The notes beneath the pieces were generated by a model. It ran no database searches, was not told the origin of the DNA, and worked only from the letters and a program-made list of their open reading frames with translations. A stretch of 64,000 nucleotides of DNA from Candidatus Gastranaerophilales bacterium (GTDB lineage: Bacteria > Cyanobacteriota > Vampirovibrionia > Gastranaerophilales > Gastranaerophilaceae), in the NCBI GenBank assembly GCA_944323875.1, contig CALUUH010000002.1, forward strand, positions 62,001 through 126,000, in the 5' to 3' direction. Position numbers and translations under genes: made by a program. Shown here piece by piece: positions 33,961 through 41,285 of the stretch (positions are counted from its first letter, which is position 1; every line of letters begins with the position of its first letter).

Positions 33961-35350
33961 GAAGTGTAAAGGTAAACGTTGTTTTATCGTTTACAACGCT
34001 ACTGACAAAGATTTTGCCGCCATGCGCCTCCACAATCTTTTTGGAAATATAAAGCCCCAGACCTGTGCCGATACTTTTTTGTTTTTGCGCAAGACTTTCG
34101 CATTTGTCAAATATTAAATTCGGATTTTCAAGATTTATACCTATCCCGCTGTTCGTGACAGAAAATCCGATATTATCCTTTTCCTCAAACAGATTAACCT
34201 GTATTTTGGAATTTTTATTGCTGTACTCAATGGCATTTATTAAAAGGTTATGAATAACCCGTTTTATTTCAAGACAGTCAATATATGTTTCGACATATTT
34301 AAGAGAAGAATTTATTTCGATATCAAGATTTTTGTCCTGTAAAAGGTATTTTATTTCTTCAATACACTGTATGGTAAGCATCTCAAGCGAAAACAATGTT
34401 TTGTGCAACACCTGCTTTCCGCAGTCGGAGCGGTATTTTTGCAGAATATTTTCAACCAGATTTTTCATATATTTTGCGGCTCCGAGAATATCGCCGATTA
34501 TTTCATTCTGGAAATCATCAAGAGAGGATTTCTGATTATTTAACAAAAGTTCCAGTGCACAGATTTCTGCATTAACAGGAGATTTCAGGTCATGCGTTAC
34601 CATGGCAAGAAAGGTTTCTTTTTTATCTAATAGTGCATCCTGAAGCCGTTTTGTTTTTAAGCTGTTGTAGATTTGTGAACGGACAACATTTACATTAAAA
34701 GGTTTTTCAATATATGCACAGGACCCAAGATTGTAACCAAGAATTTTGTTTTCTGGATCAGAAAGCGCAGAAATAAACATGATTTGCGCATTTGCGTTGA
34801 TAGTTGTTGTTTTGATAATTTTGGCGAGGTCAAAACCCGACATCTCCGGCATCATAATATCAAGAAGAAACAAATCAAATTTTTCAAGATTAACGATTTT
34901 GCTTGCCTCAATAGGTTTTATGAAAGTTGTCAAATCCAGCCCGAGCGGGGCAAGGGTTTCTACCAGCAAATCAATATTCATCTGGTTGTCGTCAACTATC
35001 ATGACTTTCATTCCTTTTAGAAATAGCGGAGAAATATCATCTAATAAATCGTTTTTGTTTTTATCTTTAAAGAATTCCTGCACAAGCCTTGCGTCAACAG
35101 GGTAGGATATAACGTTTTTGACGCCGCAGGAGTTGGCTGTTAAGATATTTTTTCTTGATATATCTTCGGACGCCAGCCAGACTTCTAAATCCGGATTGTC
35201 ACGGCAAATTTTGCGGATGAGATTTGTATCTGAAAAATCGGTTTTAATAATACAGAGAGCCTTTTTAGAAAGGTCAACATTAACCAGATTTTTTACATTT
35301 TCAACAAATATCAGATTTTCGTTTTCAACCCTGTTGGATAGTTCATACAT
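33944..35350 (-). CDS. Soluble hybrid sensor histidine kinase with two N-terminal receiver-like domains
   Basis: 468 aa, no membrane segment. Residues 1-100 look like a pseudo-receiver (CIIKTDFSDTNLIRKICRDNP... VISYPVD) without the phospho-Asp signature. A full receiver follows (KVMIVDDNQMNIDLL, phospho-Asp in FDLFLLDIMMPEMSGFDLA, Lys in YIEKPFN, about 113-230). HisKA has the phospho-His in VTHDLKSPVNAE; HATPase_c has NLLINAIEYS and GTGLGLYISKKIVEAHGGK. It would phosphorylate another protein in response to input on the receivers. No partner is adjacent. Confidence 0.92.
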   Translation of the reverse strand: MYELSNRVENENLIFVENVKNLVNVDLSKKALCIIKTDFSDTNLIRKICRDNPDLEVWLASEDISRKNILTANSCGVKNVISYPVDARLVQEFFKDKNKNDLLDDISPLFLKGMKVMIVDDNQMNIDLLVETLAPLGLDLTTFIKPIEASKIVNLEKFDLFLLDIMMPEMSGFDLAKIIKTTTINANAQIMFISALSDPENKILGYNLGSCAYIEKPFNVNVVRSQIYNSLKTKRLQDALLDKKETFLAMVTHDLKSPVNAEICALELLLNNQKSSLDDFQNEIIGDILGAAKYMKNLVENILQKYRSDCGKQVLHKTLFSLEMLTIQCIEEIKYLLQDKNLDIEINSSLKYVETYIDCLEIKRVIHNLLINAIEYSNKNSKIQVNLFEEKDNIGFSVTNSGIGINLENPNLIFDKCESLAQKQKSIGTGLGLYISKKIVEAHGGKIFVSSVVNDKTTFTFTLPKCDR

Positions 35351-35455
35351 ATATTAATTGTATAAGAGAATATAATAAAAGATATTCCCCTGTCAGGCTA
35401 CTTTTATCGATAAAAAATTGTATGTATATTTTCAAAAAAATCATTGTTTTGTAAT

Positions 35456-35705
35456 TGTAGAAAACTTTATTTGTTTTTGTAGAAAAAACATGAGTTTTCT
35501 ACATTATATTGCAAAAAATTGTTTTCTAAATAGTTTTCTACATTTTTATGCTGACATTTTCTACAAAATATTCTACCGGTAAAAATAAGTAATAGTAATA
35601 GTTTCGCACACTTTTCTACAAATAAATCGAGCTTATTACTACTATTAATTAAATAAATTATTTATTTTTATAATTAATAAATAATAGTTTTGAGGCTGTA
35701 GAAAA
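35456..35705. other. Candidate chromosomal origin (oriC) with clustered TTTTCTACA boxes
   Basis: The 9-mer TTTTCTACA occurs exactly seven times in 250 bp: forward at 35495, 35534, 35557, 35612, and reverse (TGTAGAAAA) at 35456, 35478, 35697. A one-mismatch copy is at 35522. The stretch 35630-35690 is almost pure A/T and has TAG/TAA triplet runs next to a box (TAATAGTAATAG at 35591-35602; complement at 35635-35646), like DnaA-trios. The box is close to the cyanobacterial DnaA box TTTTCCACA, and dnaN starts 440 bp to the right. Confidence 0.62.
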
Positions 35706-35726
35706 AATGGAAGATAAGACGATAGG

Positions 35727-35925
35727 ACGCTTCTTGGATTTGCTCCACGCTCACGGAGACTCGCCTGTAGTGCTTGCGCACAAGCCGGCTCGTTCCGTTC
35801 GCTATCCGGACTCGCTTCGCTGTCTTACTCGCCGGCGTTAAATGGGTCTGCAACGCCGCCGCCTTCGCGTCGCCGTTTCGCCCTCTGCCGGCTCGCGCTC
35901 CATCCGTACGCAAATCCGTTAAGAC
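35727..35925 (-). repeat. GC-rich interspersed element, copy B
   Basis: About 200 bp in reverse orientation, matching copy A (16632-16930) in a ~130-bp core and again in the GCAAATCCAAGA end. It lacks the ~140-bp internal stretch of copy A. It abuts the last putative DnaA box. No gene. Confidence 0.7.
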
Positions 35926-36147
35926 TTTAAGTTCATTAAAAAATAAGGCAATGTGATAAAAATCCTACATTGCCTTATTTGGTAACAACAGTTTACCGTT
36001 CACTGTTTACCGTTCACAATTTTGTAACCACTTAGTCACTTAATCACCCCTTACTGCCTTTCTGTAACATTTGTTCAATAAAAATGTTTTTAGCACTACT
36101 TTATATTATAATTTTATTACATGGAGATAATATAAAAGGAGCGGATT
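35926..36147. repeat. Palindrome plus GTTTACCGTTCAC mosaic before dnaN
   Basis: AATAAGGCAATGTGA...TACATTGCCTTATTT (35943-35980) is an imperfect palindrome. GTTTACCGTTCACTGTTTAC and CACTTAGTCACTTAATCACC units follow to about 36050, then the dnaN upstream region with an AAGGAG SD. Same families as 16962-17095 and 45368-45430. Confidence 0.65.
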
Positions 36148-37269
36148 ATGAAATTTTTGGTTAAAAAAGAAGATTTATATAACGGTATTAAAATAGTAGA
36201 ACGCGCAACAAGCATGAAAGCTTTGCAGCCTGTGCTTTTGAACATTCTTATTGAAACTATTGATAACGCAACAATTAAACTCGTTGCAACAGATTTGGAC
36301 TTGACAGTTATCGCTTATGTTAACGCTCAGGTTGAAGAAGAAGGCAAAATTACATTGCCGTCAAAAACCCTCAATGAGATAGTTTCAAAACTCGGTGATA
36401 AATTAATTACGTTTGAAATGAATAACGATGAAACTACCGTAAATATTACCTGTCAAAACTCTAAGTTTGACATAATTGGTATTTCCGCAAATGAATTTCC
36501 GCCGGAATTTTCTAACATTGAAGTAAACGAAGAAAATTGTTTTGAAATAGCTCTTAAACCGTTTGTGAAAGCTGTACGCCAGGCGGGTTTTGCCGCTGCA
36601 AGCTATGAAACAAGCAACCTGCTTTCAGGTATTGTTTGCGATATTACAGGTGATACTCTGGAAATTGCTTCTACTGACGGCAACAGACTTGCACGTGTTA
36701 GAGAAAAAATTGAAAATAATGACAATAAAAACAGCCAGCTGATAATTCCTTCAAAAACTCTGAATGAATTTATTAAAATGAGCGCGTTTTTAGATGATGA
36801 ATCAATTAAACTTTATACAGAAAAAACAAAATTGATTATAAAAACAAATACAACAACCACTGTTTCAAGACTGCTGGAAGGCCAGTTCCCTAAATACAAT
36901 CAGCTGATTCCTGCTGAAAGTCCTAAAACAGCAATTATTAATGTTTCTCATCTAATTTCGGCGCTTGACCGTGTATCAATCATGGTTAACGATAAAACAA
37001 GCATTGTTAAACTTGAATTTAGTGAAAACAATCTGAAACTTACGGCTGATACTCCGGATTCCGGTAAATCCGAAGAAAATCTTGATATAGATTACAAATC
37101 AGAAGATTTAATAATTGCATTCAATTATAAATATGTTCAGGAAGCATTGAAGAACATAGAAGCAGACGAAGTGAAATTCGGATTAAATACAAGTCTTTCA
37201 GCAACTGTATTAAAACCAAACAGCGACGAAGATTTTGTATGCTTGATAATGCCTGTTCAGATTAGATAG
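36148..37269 (+). CDS. dnaN: DNA polymerase III beta subunit (sliding clamp)
   Basis: 373 aa, three beta-clamp domains of ~120 residues, forming the dimeric ring that tethers Pol III. Clear marks: MKFLVKKEDLYNGIKIVERAT start, the LPSKTLNEIVSKL segment, GRLARV-like GNRLARVREK near 190, LEGQFPKYNQLIP near 250 and the C-terminal ending LIMPVQIR. SD AAGGAG. It follows the putative origin and heads a rightward run of three genes. Confidence 0.97.
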   Translation: MKFLVKKEDLYNGIKIVERATSMKALQPVLLNILIETIDNATIKLVATDLDLTVIAYVNAQVEEEGKITLPSKTLNEIVSKLGDKLITFEMNNDETTVNITCQNSKFDIIGISANEFPPEFSNIEVNEENCFEIALKPFVKAVRQAGFAAASYETSNLLSGIVCDITGDTLEIASTDGNRLARVREKIENNDNKNSQLIIPSKTLNEFIKMSAFLDDESIKLYTEKTKLIIKTNTTTTVSRLLEGQFPKYNQLIPAESPKTAIINVSHLISALDRVSIMVNDKTSIVKLEFSENNLKLTADTPDSGKSEENLDIDYKSEDLIIAFNYKYVQEALKNIEADEVKFGLNTSLSATVLKPNSDEDFVCLIMPVQIR

Positions 37270-37279
37270 GATATTGAAA

Positions 37280-37678
37280 ATGAAAGAAAAAGCTGTTGAA
37301 TATTATTTAAAAGGCGGATTTTCATGCGCCGAAAGTATATTAAAAGCCGCAGTTGATGAGGGGTTATGCGACAGTTCTTTGCTGCCTTGCGCAACGACTT
37401 TTTCCGGCGGAATGTCCTCCGGCTGTTTGTGCGGCGCAGTGGCAAGTTCACAAATAATTCTCGGGTATCACTTTGGCCGCGATAATAAATTTAACAACCC
37501 AGTTTGCGCAAGAGAAAAGGCCGCTGAATTTGTTGAAGAATTTAAAAAGAGAAATAAAGTTACCTGCTGCCGCGTTCTTTCAGCGGGACTTGAAGGTTCT
37601 GCAAGAAAAGAACATTGTTCAAAGCTTGTCGCTGATTGCTCTGAAATTCTGGAAAGTATGGTAAAAGTAAAAGTTTAA
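37280..37678 (+). CDS. C_GCAxxG_C_C family redox protein
   Basis: 132 aa from ATG 37280. The family pattern is visible: FSCAESILKA, C (LLPCATTFSGGMSSGCLCGAVASSQ, which is the GCAxxG core with CLCGAVAS), and later CC (VTCCRVLS) and HCSKLV. These proteins are thought to bind a metal or act in electron transfer in anaerobes and are often linked to redox enzymes. It follows dnaN by 10 bp, probably in one transcript. Confidence 0.9.
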   Translation: MKEKAVEYYLKGGFSCAESILKAAVDEGLCDSSLLPCATTFSGGMSSGCLCGAVASSQIILGYHFGRDNKFNNPVCAREKAAEFVEEFKKRNKVTCCRVLSAGLEGSARKEHCSKLVADCSEILESMVKVKV

Positions 37679-37691
37679 TACAGGAGCTTTT

Positions 37692-38540
37692 GTGCAAAAC
37701 TTATATAAATTTGACAGGTTAAATTTTCTGACAGCCGGAATGCCGCTTTCTACGGGCAAGGGAAGTTATGATGCTGCTCTGGATATTCTGAATGAACTTG
37801 ATCTTGACGGAATGGAGTTAGAATTTGTTCATGGCGTGAGGATGAATGAGGAAACAAGAGGGTTTGTTAAAAAGAAATCTAAAGAGAATAATTTGTTTCT
37901 CACAGCCCATGGGCCGTTTTATATAAATTTGAATGCAAAAGAAGAAGAAAAAGTAGAAGCAAGTGTTCAAAGAGTATTGGATACAGCTCTTGCGGCACAT
38001 GATACAGGGGCTTACAGTATAACCTATCATGCTGCTTATTATCTTGGCGGGGATAAAGAAAGTGTTTTCAAACAGGTATTTAAGCAAACTGAAAAAATAA
38101 TATCAGTGCTTGAACAGGCAAATATAAATGTTTGGATTAGGCCTGAAACTACCGGAAAACCTACGCAGTGGGGTGATTTAGACGAAATAGTAAATCTTTC
38201 AAAGGAATTTGAACAGGTGTTGCCATGCGTTGATTTTTCACATCTTCATGCGCGTTCGGCCGGAGCATACAATACTTATGATGAATTTGCATATATATTA
38301 GAAAAGATTGGCAAGGAGCTGGGAAGTTATGCTCTGGAAAACTTTCACGGTCATCTTGCCGGTATTGAATATACGGCAAAAGGTGAAAGACAGCATCTTG
38401 TTGTTAAAGACTCTGATATGAACTACAAAGATTTACTGAAAGCTTTGAAAGACTTTGATGTGCGCGGTGTTCTTGTTTGTGAAAGCCCTAATATCGAAGA
38501 AGATTGCAAACTTTTCAAAGAGTATTATATGTCTTTATAA
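37692..38540 (+). CDS. Endonuclease IV-like TIM-barrel protein
   Basis: 282 aa from GTG 37692 (GGAG 6 nt upstream). The AP-endonuclease-2 barrel with the expected metal positions: LELEFVHG-type start, LTAHGPFYINLNA (His), ITYHAAYYLGG (His), WIRPETTGKPTQWGDLDEI (Glu), PCVDFSHLHAR (Asp, His), NFHGHLAGIEY and VCESPNIEED (Glu). Close to Nfo but divergent in the C-terminal part, so it may repair abasic sites or act on another substrate. It follows the redox gene by 13 bp. Confidence 0.88.
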   Translation: MQNLYKFDRLNFLTAGMPLSTGKGSYDAALDILNELDLDGMELEFVHGVRMNEETRGFVKKKSKENNLFLTAHGPFYINLNAKEEEKVEASVQRVLDTALAAHDTGAYSITYHAAYYLGGDKESVFKQVFKQTEKIISVLEQANINVWIRPETTGKPTQWGDLDEIVNLSKEFEQVLPCVDFSHLHARSAGAYNTYDEFAYILEKIGKELGSYALENFHGHLAGIEYTAKGERQHLVVKDSDMNYKDLLKALKDFDVRGVLVCESPNIEEDCKLFKEYYMSL

Positions 38541-38561
38541 TCCTTTATTTGTAGTATATTT

Positions 38562-38589
38562 TAAAGTTTTTATTAAAGTAAGCCGTTTA
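38562..38589 (+). promoter_or_regulatory. Sigma-28-like promoter for the 38629 gene
   Basis: TAAAGTTT (38562-38569), 12 bp, GCCGTTTA (38582-38589), ending 40 bp before the ATG. Confidence 0.62.
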
Positions 38590-38628
38590 TAATGCTATTA
38601 CAATTCACAAAAAATTGTGAGGCATCCT

Positions 38629-38994
38629 ATGTTTAATTCAGTGAATAATCCTTTTAACAGACCGATAGAGTCGTCAACTTCGTCTGACAAAAATAAGCAG
38701 CAGCAAAATCAGGAAAAGAAGGAGCAGGAGAAAAAATATCTTGAACAGGAAGAACAAGATGAAGTAAGGCTTGGCGGAATGCCGGTTCTTGATGAAGATG
38801 AAATAAAATATATGACAAAAAACTATATAAACAATTTAATTCAAGAAAATCAGGATAATGAAAAGATCGTAAAGAAATTGGAAAAATATCTTGAAAAGTT
38901 TGATGTAAAAAAGTTTATGAAGAAAAATCCAAATCTGACGAGTCCGGATTTTTATATGGTTATGTATAATGAAACCGAAGGGTTAGTAAAATAA
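38629..38994 (+). CDS. Small protein with Gln/Glu/Lys-rich linker, paralogue of the next gene
   Basis: 121 aa from ATG 38629 (GAGG 7 nt upstream; a 4-residue longer start is possible). A disordered N-terminal part (NKQQQNQEKKEQEKKYLEQ) precedes a helical domain, YINNLIQENQ...LEKYLEKFDVKKFMKKNPNLTSPDFYMVMYNETEGLVK. That domain aligns with YVANILANQ...YMSTFDAAKFIKMYGPF...MYAVT in the gene at 39068. Unknown function; same promoter type as its paralogue. Confidence 0.7.
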   Translation: MFNSVNNPFNRPIESSTSSDKNKQQQNQEKKEQEKKYLEQEEQDEVRLGGMPVLDEDEIKYMTKNYINNLIQENQDNEKIVKKLEKYLEKFDVKKFMKKNPNLTSPDFYMVMYNETEGLVK

Positions 38995-39006
38995 CTTAAT
39001 AAACTC

Positions 39007-39034
39007 TAAAGTTTTGAAAAAGAAAATCCGTAGA
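39007..39034 (+). promoter_or_regulatory. Sigma-28-like promoter for the 39068 gene
   Basis: TAAAGTTT (39007-39014), 12 bp, TCCGTAGA (39027-39034), ending 34 bp before the ATG. Confidence 0.6.
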
Positions 39035-39067
39035 AAAACATGAGTACTTTAAAGAAAGGATGGTACC

Positions 39068-39454
39068 ATGGAAATTAACAACGTATCAGGTGCTTACACC
39101 TCAGCAGCAAAAGTAACGGAAACCGACGACGAAAAAGAAACCAAAAAGGCTCAAGAAGAGGAAGCAAAAGAAGCCAAAGTCGGTGACAAAGAAGAGAAAG
39201 ACACGATAGAGCTTTCACAGGATGATGATTACGGCGAGGACGGTATAGAAGAAAAAGCGAACAATTATGTTGCAAATATTCTTGCCAATCAAAACCTGAC
39301 AGAAGAATCACGTGCATTAATTCAGCAGTATATGTCAACATTTGATGCAGCAAAATTCATTAAAATGTACGGCCCGTTTACAACGACGGCGGAGGTTTCT
39401 GCGGCGATGTATGCAGTGACTTCACACATGATAAAATATCAACAAGATGAATAG
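39068..39454 (+). CDS. Small acidic protein, paralogue of the previous gene
   Basis: 128 aa. Acidic, low-complexity N-terminal ~65 residues (ETDDEKETKKAQEEEAKEAK), then the shared domain NNYVANILANQNLTEESRALIQQYMSTFDAAKFIKMYGPFTT...MYAVTSHMIKY. AAAGAAAGGATGGTACC precedes the ATG. It has its own promoter and terminator, so the two paralogues are separate units within 500 bp. Confidence 0.72.
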   Translation: MEINNVSGAYTSAAKVTETDDEKETKKAQEEEAKEAKVGDKEEKDTIELSQDDDYGEDGIEEKANNYVANILANQNLTEESRALIQQYMSTFDAAKFIKMYGPFTTTAEVSAAMYAVTSHMIKYQQDE

Positions 39455-39456
39455 AT

Positions 39457-39486
39457 AAACAGGCCGGTTCAAAACCGGCCTGTTTT
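39457..39486 (+). terminator. Strong intrinsic terminator
   Basis: A 13-bp stem (39457-39469 with 39473-39485; AACAGGCCGGTT / AACCGGCCTGTT), 3-nt loop, TTTT. It follows the stop at 39454 directly. Confidence 0.93.
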
Positions 39487-39532
39487 ATAATAACAATATC
39501 AGTTATCACCTTTTGATACAGCGCGTAGCATG

Positions 39533-39670
39533 TAGCATGTAGGTTGGGGTTTCTACCCCAACAAAAATATTTGTTAAAAACACAAATGTGCTTTTATTCA
39601 AAATGATTGTCCGTATTTAATTGTTGGTTCTTATGAAAGCTTTATTGTTGGGCTGAAAGCACCAACCTAC
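39533..39670 (+). repeat. MITE-like element, left copy
   Basis: 138 bp, near-identical to 41086-41226. It begins TAGCATGTAGGTTGGGG and ends CACCAACCTAC, so its ends are inverted repeats, with an internal hairpin GTTGGGG-TTTCTA-CCCCAAC. Together with the right copy it brackets the second XRE/pilin-like module. Fragments of it occur at about 45447 and 52662. Confidence 0.85.
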
Positions 39671-39755
39671 TACTTTGTTTACTGTCCTAAAAATATAATG
39701 TTTACTATACAGAGTTACATTTATAAAAATGGTGAATTAGAACGACACCTATATG

Positions 39756-39974
39756 TTAATCCAAACCTTTGTATAAATCTTTTATATCTACCCCGAGAGC
39801 TTTGGCTATATCATATAGGACAAGTGCGGACGGGGTTTGCTCTGCACGTTCAATTTTACCTATAGAATTTTCACTCATATCAACTAACTCGGCAAGTTTT
39901 AATTGTGTATATCTTGTCTTTCTTCGTGCCCAAAAAATATTTTCTGCAAGAATGTTTAAGCGTTCGTCTTTCAT
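39756..39974 (-). CDS. XRE-family repressor divergent from pilin-like gene 2
   Basis: 72 aa, the same length and role as the regulator at 15180 but with a different HTH: LAENIFWARRKTRYTQLKLAELVDMSENSIGKIERAEQTPSALVLYDIAKALGVDIKDLYKG. The recognition helix (MSENSIGKIER) differs from that of the first repressor, so the two should read different operators. It is transcribed away from 40065, with 90 bp between the start codons. Probably local and autoregulating. Confidence 0.88.
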   Translation of the reverse strand: MKDERLNILAENIFWARRKTRYTQLKLAELVDMSENSIGKIERAEQTPSALVLYDIAKALGVDIKDLYKGLD

Positions 39975-39992
39975 AATAAATATTTTAACCCA

Positions 39993-40047
39993 TTGACAAA
40001 TGCAGATTAATACATTATAGTAGTGTAAAGATTTAGTATAATGTATT
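39993..40047 (+). promoter_or_regulatory. Promoter with 11-bp inverted-repeat operator
   Basis: TTGACA (39993-39998), 17 bp, TATAGT (40016-40021). AATACATTATA (40009-40019) and its exact complement TATAATGTATT (40037-40047) lie 28 bp apart centre to centre, the left arm over the -10 box and the right arm near the start of transcription: a good repressor site. Confidence 0.7.
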
Positions 40048-40064
40048 TTTATGGAGTAAAATGT

Positions 40065-41081
40065 ATGATAAGATTAAATTTTACAAAGTTTGCCTTCACG
40101 CTAGCCGAAGTCCTAATCACTCTCGCTGTTATCGGCGTGGTAGCTGTTCTGACAATCCCAGGTTTAATAAAGAATCACAACGAAAAAGCATGGAGCACGG
40201 CACAAGATGTATTCACAAAGCGCTTAGAGGTCGCAACACGTCAGATGAATACAGAAGAAAAACTTGCGGGTTACGCAAATACCATGGATTTTGTAAACGA
40301 ACTAAAGAAATACATCAAAATCACCAGAGTGTGCGATAATAGCGAGATTACAAAGTGTTTCAATAAACAAGTAATCTGGAACGAAGGTGATGAGCCTATA
40401 GATATGTCACAGATAAAAACATCCGCATCATTAGGCCAGAGTGATTGGAATACAGATACAGTAGCTGTACAGTTTGCAAACGGCGTAAATGCAATAATCG
40501 CCTACAATCCAAACACAACGCAAGACCCGTATAACAATCAGTTTGCGGCAACCTCAGCAAGTATGGCAATACTTTATGATGTATCTGGAAATAAAAGCCC
40601 CAATACTTTTGGTAAGGATATTTCACAAGTTAATGTATCCAAGGTAGGGAAAAATTGTACAGTTGAATTTGTCGGGAATTGTTTTTCTGCCCCATTTATT
40701 CCTACTCCCTTAACTAATAGCGAATGTGAAAATTTGAAAGAAAGTTTAGGAATAGAAAAATGTAGCTCAAATGATAACGATTATTGGGGAGGAGCAGTAA
40801 AAGCATGCAATGGAATAAATAATCTTCCAACAATGGAAACATTATCCCAAATCGCAACTATAATATATGAGGGAAATCCAATCATAGACACCTACGAAAA
40901 TCGTGAAAATTTAGTGTATATAGCAGGATCTGCAAGTTCCATAGGACTTCCTGAACCTACATTTGCACTATGGTCAAATGAGGAGTCAGGTTATTATAGG
41001 CGCTTTTTAGCCAATTATACAGAAGCTACCCCTGTTTATCGAGGTTATTCTGGTGTTAGAGCAATGTGTATAATCAAATAA
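40065..41081 (+). CDS. Type IV pilin-like protein 2 (no variable tail)
   Basis: 338 aa from ATG 40065, preferred over 40041 because GGAG lies 8 nt before it. Prepilin motif FTKFAFTLAEVLITLAVIGVVAVL, then AWSTAQDVFTKRLEVATRQMNT..., the same plan as the 15487 and 45868 proteins (shared KYIKITRVCDNSEITKCF and YWGGAVKAC-type segments). The C-terminal domain (LWSNEESGYYRRF...GYSGVRAMCIIK) resembles theirs but is written in AT-rich codons (TAT, GGT, AAT) without NNC clustering. So it is a paralogue not marked by diversification. Confidence 0.83.
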   Translation: MIRLNFTKFAFTLAEVLITLAVIGVVAVLTIPGLIKNHNEKAWSTAQDVFTKRLEVATRQMNTEEKLAGYANTMDFVNELKKYIKITRVCDNSEITKCFNKQVIWNEGDEPIDMSQIKTSASLGQSDWNTDTVAVQFANGVNAIIAYNPNTTQDPYNNQFAATSASMAILYDVSGNKSPNTFGKDISQVNVSKVGKNCTVEFVGNCFSAPFIPTPLTNSECENLKESLGIEKCSSNDNDYWGGAVKACNGINNLPTMETLSQIATIIYEGNPIIDTYENRENLVYIAGSASSIGLPEPTFALWSNEESGYYRRFLANYTEATPVYRGYSGVRAMCIIK

Positions 41082-41085
41082 TTAA

Positions 41086-41226
41086 TAGCATGTAGGTTGT
41101 GGGTTTCTACCCCAACAAAAATATTTGTTAAAAAAACACAAATGTACTTTTATTCAAAATGATTGTCCGCATTTAATTGTTGTCTTTTATGAAAGCTTTA
41201 TTGTTGGGCTGAAAGCACCAACCTAC
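41086..41226 (+). repeat. MITE-like element, right copy
   Basis: 141 bp, same as 39533-39670 with a few changes (for example GGTTGTGGG for GGTTGGGG). It starts 5 bp after the pilin-like gene's stop and reads in the same orientation as the left copy. Confidence 0.85.
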
Positions 41227-41285
41227 ATTGCTGTTCTTCTTTAGTTGTTTTTCAATATGTAAGAGCGGTCTCACATCTTGCAAGC

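Noticed and set aside
35674-35956. 60-79 aa open frames over copy B of the GC-rich element
   Set aside because: Same reason: composition effect, interrupted by the putative origin boxes, no start signal.
40980-41081. C-terminus of pilin-like gene 2 as a third variable region
   Set aside because: Codons are AT-rich without NNC clustering and no end hairpin exists.
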